A stretch of 64,000 nt of DNA from Veillonella rodentium. GTDB taxonomy: Bacteria; Bacillota; Negativicutes; Veillonellales; Veillonellaceae. Of this stretch, positions 1-9,480 are shown one piece after another. Both the position numbers and the translations under genes were made by a program. The first letter of the stretch is position 1, and each line of letters begins with the position of its first letter. The notes under the pieces are model-generated. The model was given only the letters and a program-made list of their open reading frames with translations, did no database searches and was not told the origin of the DNA. The DNA lies in assembly GCF_900187285.1 (NCBI RefSeq), contig NZ_LT906470.1:169501-233500 (forward strand). The letters are read 5' to 3'.

Positions 1-240
1 ATTTCGCTATATATCTATCGGGCGATTCCTAAACGGTTTTTGCTTGATGAAAGTAAATAAATTTGTACCTATAGATACAGACATAGTTATGTGCTTTCAG
101 TATAATGAGGATAAATCAGATAACCTATATGTGTTAAATGCATAGTATTAATCACCGCAATATGATCAGAATATGTATCATGTGCGACGTTAGGGTATTA
201 ATGGATGTAGCACACATGGGCCATGTATTGTTGTTGAACA

Positions 241-281
241 ATCCCGTGAAAGTAGCCATAGAGGTGCAACTTTCACGGGAT
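241..281. repeat. 13-bp perfect inverted repeat upstream of the flavodiiron gene
   Basis: Positions 241-253 and 269-281 are exact reverse complements separated by a 15-nt loop. The right arm ends 5 nt before the GGAGG ribosome site at 286-290, so the hairpin lies in the 5' leader of the next gene or forms an operator. There is no T-run after it, so it is not a typical terminator. It could bind a regulator or control ribosome access; the sequence alone does not decide. Confidence 0.6.
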
Positions 282-295
282 AGATGGAGGTTATT

Positions 296-1483
296 ATGAG
301 AAAACACATTAAAAATAATGTTTCGTGGGTCGGTAAAATTGATTGGGAACTACAGGAGTTCCACGGTTCCGATTACACCATCAATAATGGTTCCAGTCAG
401 AATGCGTACTTGATTGAAGAGGAAAAGACGGTCCTCTTCGATACGGTGTGGAAGCCTCATTCTACGGAATTTATCGATAATCTCGAGTCTGAAATCGATT
501 TGAATACGATTGATTTCATCGTATGTAATCACGGTGAAGTGGACCATAGCGGTTCGCTTCCTGCGTTGATGGAGCGGATTCCGAATACACCGATTTACTG
601 TACGGAAAATGCGGTGAAGTCCCTCGTAGGGCAATATCATCATCCGGAATGGAATTTCAAGACCGTCAAGACCGGCGATTCCGTGGATATCGGGAGCGGC
701 AAGTCCCTGGTGTTCGTTGAAATGCGTATGCTTCACTGGCCTGACTCGATGGCGACATATATGACGGGCGATAATATTTTGTTCTCTAACGATGCGTTCG
801 GGCAACATTTCGCCGTAGAGGAATTGTGGGCGGACAAGGCGGATCAGTGCCGTTTGTGGGCTGAGGCCATGAAATACTATGCCAATATTTTGAATCCTTT
901 CTCTCCATTGGTGAAAACTAAGGTTGAGGAAATTCAAAAGCTCAACCTGCCGATCGATATCATCGCTACGAGTCACGGTGCCATCTGGCGTGAAAATCCT
1001 ATGCAAATCGTAGAAAAGTATTACGAATGGTCTCAGGCGTATCAGGAAGATCAGATTACCGTAGTGTACGATACCATGTGGGACGGCACGAAGAAATTGG
1101 CGCATAGAATTGCGGATGAAGTTGCAAAACAGTCTCCGGATACACGAGTTAAGATTTTTAACATCAGCAAGACGAATAAGAATGATATCATGACGGAAGT
1201 CTTCAAGTCGAAAGCCATCGCCGTGGGATCGCCGACCGTGGGCAACAGCGTGCTTTCATCCGTAGCGGGCTGGCTCGATTTTTTGCGTGAATTAAAGTTT
1301 AAAAATAAAAAGGCCGCTGTGTTCGGCACATACGGCTGGTCAGGCGAATCGACGAAGGTTTTGCGTGAAGAATTGACGAAATTCGGCTTTGCCGTAGTAG
1401 AGCCGGAAATTAAATGTAACTGGAATCCGGAACAGGCCGATTTTGATAAGGCGGAACCGCTCGTAACGGCTTTGTTGAAATAG
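296..1483 (+). CDS. FprA-family flavodiiron protein (A-type flavoprotein)
   Basis: Predicted cytoplasmic flavodiiron protein of 395 residues that reduces O2 to water or NO to N2O at a diiron site using electrons from FMN. The N-terminal metallo-beta-lactamase-like domain shows the diiron ligand motif H79-x-E81-x-D83-H84. Later ligand positions are visible in the MLHWPDS and FSNDAFG segments. A flavodoxin-like FMN domain starts near residue 250 (ITVVYDTMWDGT). No C-terminal rubredoxin is fused, so electrons must come from a separate rubredoxin or ferredoxin. An ATG at 284 is in frame, but the GGAGG at 286-290 lies inside that extension and is well spaced for the ATG at 296, so 296 is chosen. 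The role fits oxygen protection in an anaerobe. Whether O2 or NO is the main substrate cannot be told from sequence. Confidence 0.93.
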   Translation: MRKHIKNNVSWVGKIDWELQEFHGSDYTINNGSSQNAYLIEEEKTVLFDTVWKPHSTEFIDNLESEIDLNTIDFIVCNHGEVDHSGSLPALMERIPNTPIYCTENAVKSLVGQYHHPEWNFKTVKTGDSVDIGSGKSLVFVEMRMLHWPDSMATYMTGDNILFSNDAFGQHFAVEELWADKADQCRLWAEAMKYYANILNPFSPLVKTKVEEIQKLNLPIDIIATSHGAIWRENPMQIVEKYYEWSQAYQEDQITVVYDTMWDGTKKLAHRIADEVAKQSPDTRVKIFNISKTNKNDIMTEVFKSKAIAVGSPTVGNSVLSSVAGWLDFLRELKFKNKKAAVFGTYGWSGESTKVLREELTKFGFAVVEPEIKCNWNPEQADFDKAEPLVTALLK

Positions 1484-2130
1484 TAATCATTTAATCTTGT
1501 AACGGTTAACGGTTTTGCGTAGCGTTTTCTAGGAACAGTAAAATTAAATAATATAATATAATAATCCCTCTGTATACTGAAGTTCATTTTTTAATAGTTG
1601 TTATATAGCACTATTAATGAGTGAGGTGTAGAACATATCTACCACAGGTCATACAGAGGGCTTTTTGCAATTATATTCAAATTATATAAACATATATAGT
1701 CCCGTATATCTGTGTATTTATGAAGAACTGCTGAAAGATTCACAGCTCATAGGTAATTGTTAAATGAAAATTTCGTGATTTGCGGCGCATAGTATTTTTA
1801 TAAACTTATAATTAACTGGTTTATTAATAAGTTAAGAAAAATAATATGTAAAAAATGACTCTTAATATGAGGAAAAATCTACCCTTAGCATGAATTTACC
1901 GATTTGATAAAAATAGTCGAAAAGTTTAATTTAAAGGCATTTACAGGTTTCATGAAGAAATCTTAATGAGGCAATGTAAAGAAAATACTTGTATCTGTTT
2001 CTGATATCTGATATGATGTGCGGGCAATAAACAATATAAATTATTCTTAAACCAAGAATGGTGAAATGGAGATGAAATTTTATATTTCCGAATCTCTGTT
2101 CTATCATGAGAGCCGTGGTATTAATTTATA
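1484..2130. other. Intergenic stretch with one long-range hairpin
   Basis: This AT-rich gap of about 650 bases contains no reading frame with a plausible ribosome site. The only structure I see is a perfect 10-bp inverted repeat, 1566-1575 with 1651-1660, separated by 75 nt and followed by CTTTTT. It may end transcription of the flavodiiron gene or be the 3' end of a small RNA. The rest (1670-2130) shows nothing I can name. Confidence 0.5.
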
Positions 2131-2160
2131 TTGACTGTATATCAGGTTAATAAGTTTAAT
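2131..2160 (+). promoter_or_regulatory. Probable sigma-A promoter of the SLH autotransporter gene
   Basis: TTGACT at 2131-2136 and TTTAAT at 2155-2160 are separated by 18 nt, about 20 nt before the start codon. The -10 is weak. Confidence 0.4.
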
Positions 2161-2179
2161 CTAAAGTGAAGGTGTAAGA

Positions 2180-3937
2180 ATGAGAGAAAACAAACATTCA
2201 AAAAATTTAGCGTATGCTGTATTGGCTGCTGTTGCAGTCGGTGCGACTGTAGTGCCTGCGAGTGTGACAATGGCGGCAAGTACTGACTATGGTACAGGAA
2301 ATACTATAGCTGGAGGTACAAGTAATGCTACTGTTATCGGTACGAATAATAGCGTTATTCCTGCGGATCATAGTTACCGTGACCGTAATTATATTAATGA
2401 ACCGGATGAGTCGACTCGCGTGGAAGGTAACTTTGGTTCCGACTCTGTTGCGATTGGTAATGAGAACATCGCACGAGGTAGTAGCGCCATTGCTATCGGT
2501 GATTTATCTCACGCAAACTTGAGTGAAGCGACAGCTATCGGCCATAATGCACAGGCTGATCGCGTATCCTCCACGGCAATCGGTACGCGTTCAGGGGCTC
2601 TTGCTGATCGTTCTATAGCTATCGGCCATGAAGCACTTTCCGGTGGTTATAAAGCTAATGCAATCGGTTCTGATGCACGCACTTTCGGTAATCACTCTAA
2701 CGCTATGGGATCTTCCGCATATGCGAATGGTGAGCATGCACAGGCGTATGGTGCCGGCGCAAATGCCGAGGGAGAACGTTCCAATGCATTCGGCTCTGAT
2801 ACTAAAGCAACTGCAAATTATGCAACTGCTATCGGTGATAAAGCGGAAGCCACTACTGAAAACTCCGTTGCATTAGGTCATTTATCCACTACACGTGCGG
2901 CTACCAATGTATCCAGTGCAAGTATTGCTAATCACACATTTGGTGGCTTTGCCGGTACTTCTCCTACAGGTTCCGTATCCGTAGGTAAAGAAGGTCAGGA
3001 ACGTCAAATTCATAATGTGGCTGCCGGTGAAATTTCCGCTACATCCACAGATGCTGTAAACGGTAGTCAATTGTACTCCGTAGCAAATGATTTGCAAACA
3101 CAAATCACTAACGGTATCAGTACTGAAATTACCAATGTTAATGGCCGTATCGGTGAATTGGGTAAACGTATTAATCGCGTAGGTGCCGGTTCTGCTGCAT
3201 TAGCATCCTTGCATCCATTGGACTTCAATCCGGATGATAAATGGACTATCGCTGCAGGTTACGGTCATTACCGTAATGCGAATGCAGGCGCTTTAGGTGC
3301 TTTCTACCGTCCTAATGAAGATACAATGATTTCCATCGGAAGTACTGTAGGTAACGGCAACCCTCAATTGAATGCGGGTATATCCTTACGCCTTGGTAAA
3401 CGTGCTCCGGAATCCCGTTCCCGTGTAGCTATGGGCCGTGAAATTGCTGAACTTAATGCACGCCTTCAAGATATGGAAAACAGATACAATAACTTGTTAC
3501 AAATCTTGAATCCACATGCTATCGATCCTAGCAAAACTGCTGAATTCCCGGATGTTCCTAAAAATCATTGGGCTTACCAATACATTAGCCAATTGGCTGG
3601 TAATGGTATTCTTGTGGGCTATCCTGACGGTACGTTCAAGGGCGATGTGAAGATGACTCGTTATGAATTCGCAACTATGTTGTATCGTGCACTTCAAAAC
3701 GGTGCTCCAATCGATGACAATATGCGTCGCGCAATGGATGAATTCGGTCCTGAATTACAGAATATCCGTCTTAACCATTATCGCATTGACCGTATTTCCG
3801 GTGATGATAATGATCGTCATAAGACAGAACGTGTTCGTGTTAATAACGAACCTAAAAACGAACGTGACGTATATGGTTCCCGTATCTCTGCAACAAGTAC
3901 AACAACTACAACAGATACAACCACTCCAACAAAATAA
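2180..3937 (+). CDS. YadA-type trimeric autotransporter adhesin with C-terminal SLH domain
   Basis: Surface adhesin of 585 residues. A signal peptide (about 1-33) is followed by a YadA-like head of repeated AIG-x-x-A units (about 88-235). The neck contains the DAVNGSQL motif (about 278-300). A short coiled stalk leads to a YadA anchor segment (about 335-407) that would form a trimeric outer-membrane beta barrel. In classical members the protein ends at the barrel. Here about 180 residues follow: a short coiled coil (418-442), one SLH domain (about 454-505, with FPDVPKNHWAYQYI and GYPDGTFKG segments) and a polar Thr-rich tail. A domain after the barrel should face the periplasm, where SLH domains of Negativicutes bind modified peptidoglycan. 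The protein could therefore be both an adhesin and an envelope tether. Single gene with its own promoter and terminator. Confidence 0.9.
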   Translation: MRENKHSKNLAYAVLAAVAVGATVVPASVTMAASTDYGTGNTIAGGTSNATVIGTNNSVIPADHSYRDRNYINEPDESTRVEGNFGSDSVAIGNENIARGSSAIAIGDLSHANLSEATAIGHNAQADRVSSTAIGTRSGALADRSIAIGHEALSGGYKANAIGSDARTFGNHSNAMGSSAYANGEHAQAYGAGANAEGERSNAFGSDTKATANYATAIGDKAEATTENSVALGHLSTTRAATNVSSASIANHTFGGFAGTSPTGSVSVGKEGQERQIHNVAAGEISATSTDAVNGSQLYSVANDLQTQITNGISTEITNVNGRIGELGKRINRVGAGSAALASLHPLDFNPDDKWTIAAGYGHYRNANAGALGAFYRPNEDTMISIGSTVGNGNPQLNAGISLRLGKRAPESRSRVAMGREIAELNARLQDMENRYNNLLQILNPHAIDPSKTAEFPDVPKNHWAYQYISQLAGNGILVGYPDGTFKGDVKMTRYEFATMLYRALQNGAPIDDNMRRAMDEFGPELQNIRLNHYRIDRISGDDNDRHKTERVRVNNEPKNERDVYGSRISATSTTTTTDTTTPTK

Positions 3938-3991
3938 TTTCTATAGACAGCCGTTGGTTATCTATAGAAGAGATGCATTCTCCTTTCAAAA

Positions 3992-4025
3992 CCAACCGTA
4001 TCCTTCGGATGCGGTTGGCTTTTTG
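3992..4025 (+). terminator. Rho-independent terminator of the autotransporter gene
   Basis: A 12-bp stem (starting CCAACCGTATCC, TTCG loop) is followed by CTTTTTG, 55 bases after the stop codon. Confidence 0.85.
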
Positions 4026-4130
4026 TGTATTTATTAACTTTTTTAAAGAGTTTCTAGAAAGAAAACCTATCGACAAATATACTGAAATACAGTATAGCGA
4101 ATAGCTATAGGTTGAGAAAATATGATAGAT

Positions 4131-4166
4131 AAAACAGCCGCAATGCATTTGCATTGCGGCTGTTTT
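4131..4166. terminator. Bidirectional terminator at the end of the ribose operon
   Basis: A perfect 17-bp hairpin with a 2-nt loop has AAAA on one side and TTTT on the other, so it can act in both directions. It lies about 130 bases beyond the rbsB stop codon on the minus strand and forms a second barrier for the plus-strand autotransporter gene. Confidence 0.75.
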
Positions 4167-4297
4167 CATACCAGTTTCCATATATTCATCAAGATACGAG
4201 TTAAAATCAACAGGCGTTTAACCACTACAGTCTGACTCCGATGATTTTATTTGTATCGATGGGGTGTTTACCCGTTTCTACTTGCGGGGCAAGTGTC

Positions 4298-5200
4298 TTA
4301 TTTTTTTATAACTTTAAGATCTACAGGGATCTTAGCTTCTACAGTTTCGCCTTTGATGACTTTTTGAGCTGTATCAATAGCGATTTTACCCATTTGGTCC
4401 GGTTGTTGAGCAATTGTTGCAGCCAATGTGCCGTCTTGAACAGCTTTGTCCGCATCCGCAGTACCGTCAAAGCCTACGATGAAGATTGTTTTGCCTGCGG
4501 ATTTAGCGGCTTGGATAGCACCCAATGCCATTTCGTCGTTATGAGCGAAGATAGCTTGTACATCCGGATTAGCCTGCAACATGTTTGTCGTTACATTCAA
4601 GCCTTTTGTACGGTCGAAGTCAGCGCTTTGTTTTGCCACGATTGTTAAGGATTTGTCAGCTACGTTGTGGAAGCCTTGGCCGCGTTCACGCGTTGCGGAA
4701 GCACCGGGGATACCTTCAAGCTCAGCTACTTTGGCTCCGTTGCCTAATTTATCAGCGATGAGTTGTGCCGCCATTTCGCCGCCTTTTACGTTATCGGAAG
4801 CGATGTGAGCCACTACCTTGCCTTTATCGGCGGAGCGGTCAACTGTGATTACAGGAATATTTTTAGCGTTTGCCGCTTCTACGGAAGTAGAAATTGCTGC
4901 GGAGTCTACAGGGTTAACGATCAATACGGATACGCCACTTTCAAGTAAATCGGAAATATCGTTTGCCTGTTTTGCAGGGTCGTTTTGAGCATCAACGATT
5001 TTAACCTTAAGACCGAGAACTTTGGCTTGAGCTTCAACGCCTTCTTTCATAGATACGAAGAACGGATTATTCAATGTGGAAACAGAGAAGCCGATCGTGC
5101 CGGATTTTTTGTCACCGCCGTTATCGGAACTTTTACCACAGCCCGCTACAAGACCGATAACCATAATAGCCATCGCCAAAAGTAATAATAGTTTTTTCAT
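4298..5200 (-). CDS. rbsB: Ribose-binding lipoprotein of an ABC transporter
   Basis: Substrate-binding component of 300 residues. The N-terminus is a lipoprotein signal with a lipobox ending in Cys at about residue 21 (LVAGC). The mature part is a periplasmic-binding-protein fold of the ribose/galactose group: GFSVSTLNNPFF at the start, VNPVDSAA and GFDGTADA segments in the sugar-binding lobes. It delivers ribose to RbsC/RbsA. It is the last gene of the rbs operon, 9 bases after rbsC, behind a GGAGG-type ribosome site. Ribose is inferred from homology and from rbsK and rbsD; related pentoses are possible. Confidence 0.93.
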   Translation of the reverse strand: MKKLLLLLAMAIMVIGLVAGCGKSSDNGGDKKSGTIGFSVSTLNNPFFVSMKEGVEAQAKVLGLKVKIVDAQNDPAKQANDISDLLESGVSVLIVNPVDSAAISTSVEAANAKNIPVITVDRSADKGKVVAHIASDNVKGGEMAAQLIADKLGNGAKVAELEGIPGASATRERGQGFHNVADKSLTIVAKQSADFDRTKGLNVTTNMLQANPDVQAIFAHNDEMALGAIQAAKSAGKTIFIVGFDGTADADKAVQDGTLAATIAQQPDQMGKIAIDTAQKVIKGETVEAKIPVDLKVIKK

Positions 5201-5209
5201 AGGAACCTC

Positions 5210-6145
5210 CTAGGCTTTCTTGCGGTCAGCAAGAACCGCCAATAAAATGACAATACCTTTTACGACTTGTTGATAGAAACTGGAAACGTCGAGAATATTT
5301 AACCCGTTGTTGAGGGTACCGATAATGAGGGCACCGATGAGAGTGCCGACGATATGACCACGACCGCCTGCAAGGCTTGTGCCGCCAAGAACCACCGCTG
5401 CGATAGCGTCCAGTTCGTAGCCTGCACCTGCTGTAGGTTGTGCAGAGTTAAGACGAGATGTGATGATTGCACCGGCGATGCCGCAGAGCATACCGGTTAA
5501 GGCATACACGAAGATTTTAACGCGGTCAATCTTGATGCCGGCAATGTAACTGACCTTTTCGCTGCCCCCTACGGCGTATGTTTTGCGACCTAAGGAGGTG
5601 CGGCTCAATACGAACCAGAGGATGATGAAAGCCAGAAACATGGTGATAGCCGGTACCGGAAGGCCTGCGATATCCCCTTGGCCAAAGGCGTGGAATAGAG
5701 GGGCCTGCGTAAGTCCGGAGATTGGATTACCGTCGGTGAATACCAAAGTCGCACCGCGGTAAATCGTCATCGTCGCCAGTGTAGCGATAAATGGGGCTAC
5801 GCGGCCGTAGGTGATAACGAGACCGTTGATGCCGCCCAATACGAGGCCCGCACCTGCGGCTAACACGATAGCCAATACAGGGTCAGTACCAGTTACAATG
5901 AGGTTTGCCATCACCGCACTGGAGAGGGCGAGGATGGAGCCGACCGATAAGTCGATACCGCCAGTTAAGATGACGAATGTCATACCGAAGGCGATGATCG
6001 CATTGATGGATACTTGGCGCAACAGATTACGCAAGTTAGAGAATTCAAGGAAACTGTCGTTCATGACAGAGATGATTACAAATAATAAGATGAGGCCGAT
6101 GAGGGGGCCTAATTTTTTTACATATTGTAGAGCTTTGCTGTCCAT
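5210..6145 (-). CDS. rbsC: Ribose ABC transporter permease
   Basis: Inner-membrane permease of 311 residues with about eight to ten hydrophobic segments. It belongs to the RbsC/XylH/AraH family: the GGIDLSVGS motif near residue 62 and a C-terminal GGTSLAGGRG segment are hallmarks. It pairs with the RbsA ATPase to move ribose across the cytoplasmic membrane. Its start codon shares one base with the stop codon of rbsA (TAATG), so the two are translationally coupled. Confidence 0.94.
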   Translation of the reverse strand: MDSKALQYVKKLGPLIGLILLFVIISVMNDSFLEFSNLRNLLRQVSINAIIAFGMTFVILTGGIDLSVGSILALSSAVMANLIVTGTDPVLAIVLAAGAGLVLGGINGLVITYGRVAPFIATLATMTIYRGATLVFTDGNPISGLTQAPLFHAFGQGDIAGLPVPAITMFLAFIILWFVLSRTSLGRKTYAVGGSEKVSYIAGIKIDRVKIFVYALTGMLCGIAGAIITSRLNSAQPTAGAGYELDAIAAVVLGGTSLAGGRGHIVGTLIGALIIGTLNNGLNILDVSSFYQQVVKGIVILLAVLADRKKA

Positions 6146-7626
6146 TATTGTCCTCCTGTGGCTAATGTCATAATCGATTCCGGTGTTGCATCACTGCGGT
6201 CCAAGATACCTGCTACGCGCCCTTCATGAATGACCATGACGCGGTCGCTCATGCCGAGCACTTCAGGCAGTTCGGATGACACCATGATAATGGACACACC
6301 ATCGTTCGTTAATTCGTTCATTAAATCATAAATATCACGTTTTGCACCGATATCGATACCGCGTGTCGGTTCGTCCATGATGATGATGGACGGCTTTTTG
6401 CCGACCCATTTGGCGATGACAACCTTTTGTTGGTTGCCGCCTGAAAGGGACGATGCGGGCTCGTGAATCGACTGAGTTTTAACGCCCAGCTTTTTAGATA
6501 ATTCGTCAGCAAAGGACTCTAATTTATTTTTTTTCAGCACATGGTTCGGGCAAATTTCGCCGAGGTTCGGCAATGTAATGTTGGAACCGATGGAAAAATC
6601 GAGGATCAACCCTTCGCTTTTTCTGTTTTCCGTGATGAAAGCAATGCCCGCATTGATGGCATCTTCCGGCTTTTTACAGTTGAGGACGGATCCGTTTACC
6701 GTAATGGTTCCACCGTTGTGTTTGTCCACACCGAAGATGGCGCGCATGATTTCGGTTCGGCCCGCACCCATAAGACCTGCCACACCGAGGATCTCACCTT
6801 TACGCAAGTTGAAGGAAATATCATTGTCGAAGCCGTGCGGTTGCAAGTTATCTACGCTCATGACAACCTCGCCCGGTGTTGTGGTGCGGTCCGGATAAAA
6901 TTCATTGATGGAGCGGCCTACCATGTGGCGTACCACCTCGTCTACGGAAATATCCGCTGTCGGCTTGGTGATAATCGTATGACCGTCACGCATGACCGTA
7001 ATGGTGTCACATTCACTGAATACCTCTTCCATGCGATGCGAAATGTACACGATGGCAACACCGTGTTCTTTCATTTTGCGCATCATCTTGAATAGGGTTG
7101 CTGTTTCACGTTCCGTAAGGGCTGCTGTCGGTTCGTCCATGATGACAACCTTCGCATCCAACATCAGTATACGAAGAATTTCCGTCATCTGCTGATGGCC
7201 GACGGAGCAGAGGCCCGCTTCGGTCGTGAGCGGTAGTTCGATGCCCAGTTCGCGGCATGTATCCTGTGCTTCCTTGAGCATGGCCTTTTTATCGAGCATA
7301 CCGAACCGTGTGCGCTTCGGTCTCATCAGATACAGGTTTTCCAACAACGTTAAGTTCGGCCAGATATTTAGTTCTTGATGAATGAAGGCGACGCCGTTCA
7401 GTTCAGCCTCCCGCGGATTTTGAAAGGTGCGTTCTACGCCGTCGATGGTAATCGTACCGGCATCCGCCTTATAAATACCGGTGAGGATATTCATGAGGGT
7501 GGACTTGCCGGCGCCGTTTTCGCCCATCAAGGCGTGAACCTCGCCCTCCTTGAGGGTAATACTCACATCGCGCAGTACCTGGTTCGTACCAAATGCCTTC
7601 GCAATGCCTGACATAACAATTTCCAT
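6145..7626 (-). CDS. rbsA: Ribose ABC transporter ATPase with two nucleotide-binding domains
   Basis: Tandem ATPase of 493 residues, the usual RbsA length. The first domain has a normal Walker A (GENGAGKS, 35-42) and a Walker B ending in DEPTAAL. The second has the degenerate Walker A (GLMGAGRTE) typical of sugar-importer duplicated ATPases, plus LSGGNQQK and DEPTRGID. It powers ribose uptake through RbsC. It is separated from rbsD upstream by 132 AT-rich bases that may hold an internal promoter or processing site. Confidence 0.95.
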   Translation of the reverse strand: MEIVMSGIAKAFGTNQVLRDVSITLKEGEVHALMGENGAGKSTLMNILTGIYKADAGTITIDGVERTFQNPREAELNGVAFIHQELNIWPNLTLLENLYLMRPKRTRFGMLDKKAMLKEAQDTCRELGIELPLTTEAGLCSVGHQQMTEILRILMLDAKVVIMDEPTAALTERETATLFKMMRKMKEHGVAIVYISHRMEEVFSECDTITVMRDGHTIITKPTADISVDEVVRHMVGRSINEFYPDRTTTPGEVVMSVDNLQPHGFDNDISFNLRKGEILGVAGLMGAGRTEIMRAIFGVDKHNGGTITVNGSVLNCKKPEDAINAGIAFITENRKSEGLILDFSIGSNITLPNLGEICPNHVLKKNKLESFADELSKKLGVKTQSIHEPASSLSGGNQQKVVIAKWVGKKPSIIIMDEPTRGIDIGAKRDIYDLMNELTNDGVSIIMVSSELPEVLGMSDRVMVIHEGRVAGILDRSDATPESIMTLATGGQ

Positions 7627-7758
7627 AACTACTCCTATATTATTGGTGAAAGTATCGATATCGTATATATCATATGTATATATGATTTAAATACGTATAT
7701 ATATGATTTAAAACTATGCATTTACATCATATATTTAGGGCTTTATCGATTATATCAT
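7627..7758 (-). promoter_or_regulatory. AT-rich spacer between rbsD and rbsA with short direct repeats
   Basis: The unit TATATATGATTTAAA occurs twice within about 35 bases, and two ATCGAT-containing sequences flank the spacer. It may contain an internal promoter or regulator sites for rbsACB. No clear -35/-10 pair could be fixed. Confidence 0.3.
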
Positions 7759-8172
7759 TTACGGGCGGTCGCTGAAAATACAGTCGGCACGTAAGATGAT
7801 ATTCGCATACGGCGATACTTCACCGGTTCTGATAATACATTTACACTGCTTTGTCGCTTCTTTGAAAGCGTCATGACTCGTTTCAATCCACTCGAATTGA
7901 TTCGGTGGAAAGGTAGAAGTTAAAAACTGGTGAGCATCAGCATTTTGCTGTTCCATTTCCCGGGCGATGTGAATCGCCTCTGTTTTCATATGCTTAGCGA
8001 TGATGGATACCACCTGCTCAAAGCCGGGTACTCCGAATTCTAAGGCCAAGTCGATCTTTTGAACCCCTTCGGGTACTGGTAAGCCACAGTCAGAGATACA
8101 AATTGTATCCGTATGGCCGAGATCTGCAAGAATCTTGGCGATATGGCTGTTTAAAATGCCGTGTCGTTGCAT
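7759..8172 (-). CDS. rbsD: D-ribose pyranase
   Basis: Cytoplasmic enzyme of 137 residues that interconverts beta-pyranose and beta-furanose forms of ribose, supplying ribokinase. The N-terminal LADLGHTD segment carries the catalytic His20 of the family. The SDCGLPVP segment (about 27-34) and a C-terminal RTGEVSPYANIIL segment are also characteristic. Length is normal. It lies between rbsK and rbsA in the same orientation. Confidence 0.95.
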   Translation of the reverse strand: MQRHGILNSHIAKILADLGHTDTICISDCGLPVPEGVQKIDLALEFGVPGFEQVVSIIAKHMKTEAIHIAREMEQQNADAHQFLTSTFPPNQFEWIETSHDAFKEATKQCKCIIRTGEVSPYANIILRADCIFSDRP

Positions 8173-8270
8173 AGATAACTCCTTTTTCTATTTCAATGAA
8201 TGAGGCGTTAGAACCTCATTCATTAATTCTATCTGCTATAGAGGACAGTTGCATTTATTGCTTGAAGAAC

Positions 8271-8366
8271 GTATAGCTTGGATTGAACAGGCCTTTCGAA
8301 GCGACTTTTGCCCTGCGAAGGCGACCCCGGCCAGTGAAGCTTTTAAAGGCCTGTTCAATCTATACG
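8271..8366. ncRNA. Branched stem-loop between rbsK and rbsD, possible member of a repeated element
   Basis: A perfect 15-bp stem joins 8281-8295 with 8346-8360, extended outward by GTATAG/CTATAC. The right arm touches the rbsK stop codon. The 50-nt interior is GC-rich, unlike its surroundings, with ACTTTTGCCC and CGGCCAGTGAAG segments that loosely resemble the apical domain of the hairpins at 16962, 29257, 41079 and 41176. It could stabilise or attenuate rbs mRNA between the first two genes. Membership in the family is tentative. Confidence 0.45.
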
Positions 8367-9250
8367 TGTTCCGTTAAGAATGCAGCGACCTCGTCCTTTG
8401 TCGGCATGCCGCCTTGAGCGCCCAGGCGTTGAATGGAGAGGGCGGCCGCCGCATTACCGTAGTGAAGTGCATCCGCGAGGCTTTTACCATTGACGATAGC
8501 CGTTGCAAAGGCACCGTTGAAGGTATCACCGGCACCTGTTGTATCCACCGGCTCAACCTTGAAGCCTGATACCGTTTTGATTTCGCCCTTGTCGGCATAG
8601 CCGACGCCCTTGCTGCCGAGGGTAACGATGATTTTGTTTTCATTAGCCAACAAAGTTTCTTCCGTAGATTGGTTAGGGTAGAGGGCCGATAGCTCATGTT
8701 CGTTTGGAGTGATGTATGTTGCCAACTTTAACCACTCAGGATCGAGGTCAGCCGCCGGGGCCGGGTTTAAGAGGACTTTCACATCAGCCTCGTGACAACG
8801 ACGCACGATATATTCGATAGTTGGAACAGGAATCTCGTTTTGAACCATTACGAGATCGGCCTGCTCGATAGCGGACCACGCATTATCTACTACGGATTTA
8901 TCGACCTTCGCGTTAGCGCCGGCAATAACGATGATGCTATTATCACCTTCAGCCAGCGTGATGTGAGCTGTACCTGTTGTAGTGTCCGGTACAGTGACAA
9001 TGTAGTCTGTGTTAATGAAATTTTCTTTCAGATTATCTAAAATCATCTGGCCGTATGCATCTTGACCGATGCAGCCGACCATAGTGACCTTTGCACCTAG
9101 ACGGGCAGCAGCCACCGCCTGGTTGGCACCTTTGCCGCCGTGGGCGATGTGCAGGTCGTTGCCCATAATGGTTTCGCCTGCCGCAGGACGTTTATCCGCG
9201 AGGACTACAATATCCATGTTGCAACTGCCAATAACAACAATGTGATTCAT
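8360..9250 (-). CDS. rbsK: Ribokinase
   Basis: PfkB-family sugar kinase of 296 residues that phosphorylates ribose to ribose-5-phosphate. N-terminal GSCNMDIV, the GGKGANQAV sugar-binding motif (about 38-46) and the C-terminal DTTGAGDTFNGAF motif with the catalytic Asp are all present. First gene of the rbs operon, so kinase and pyranase are transcribed ahead of the transporter genes. Confidence 0.95.
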   Translation of the reverse strand: MNHIVVIGSCNMDIVVLADKRPAAGETIMGNDLHIAHGGKGANQAVAAARLGAKVTMVGCIGQDAYGQMILDNLKENFINTDYIVTVPDTTTGTAHITLAEGDNSIIVIAGANAKVDKSVVDNAWSAIEQADLVMVQNEIPVPTIEYIVRRCHEADVKVLLNPAPAADLDPEWLKLATYITPNEHELSALYPNQSTEETLLANENKIIVTLGSKGVGYADKGEIKTVSGFKVEPVDTTGAGDTFNGAFATAIVNGKSLADALHYGNAAAALSIQRLGAQGGMPTKDEVAAFLTEHV

Positions 9251-9480
9251 AATAACTCCTTAATAAGCCTCAGCGCTTAGTGGGACTAAAAATGTTTATC
9301 ATTTATTTTTATACACAAACTTTGAGATGTTTTATACAATAAAATGTATATATTATATTAATGTAATCGATAATCGCATAGGCGTTTACTTTCACATATC
9401 TATTAGTATAACTTAATCATTTATTAGTATAGCCTAAATACGCGAGTTTATCTATATAAATATCTATAAAATATGGGAAT
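9251..9480 (-). promoter_or_regulatory. Upstream region of the ribose operon
   Basis: No gene is present. On the minus strand a TATAAT hexamer occurs around 9350-9360 with only a weak -35. Just upstream lies an AATCGATAATCG sequence that could be part of a LacI-type operator. I could not fix a repressor site or a clear cre box. Confidence 0.3.

Noticed and set aside
350-1105. Long open frame of 251 codons on the minus strand
   Set aside because: It lies entirely inside the well-supported flavodiiron gene on the other strand, shows no family motifs and has no ribosome site.
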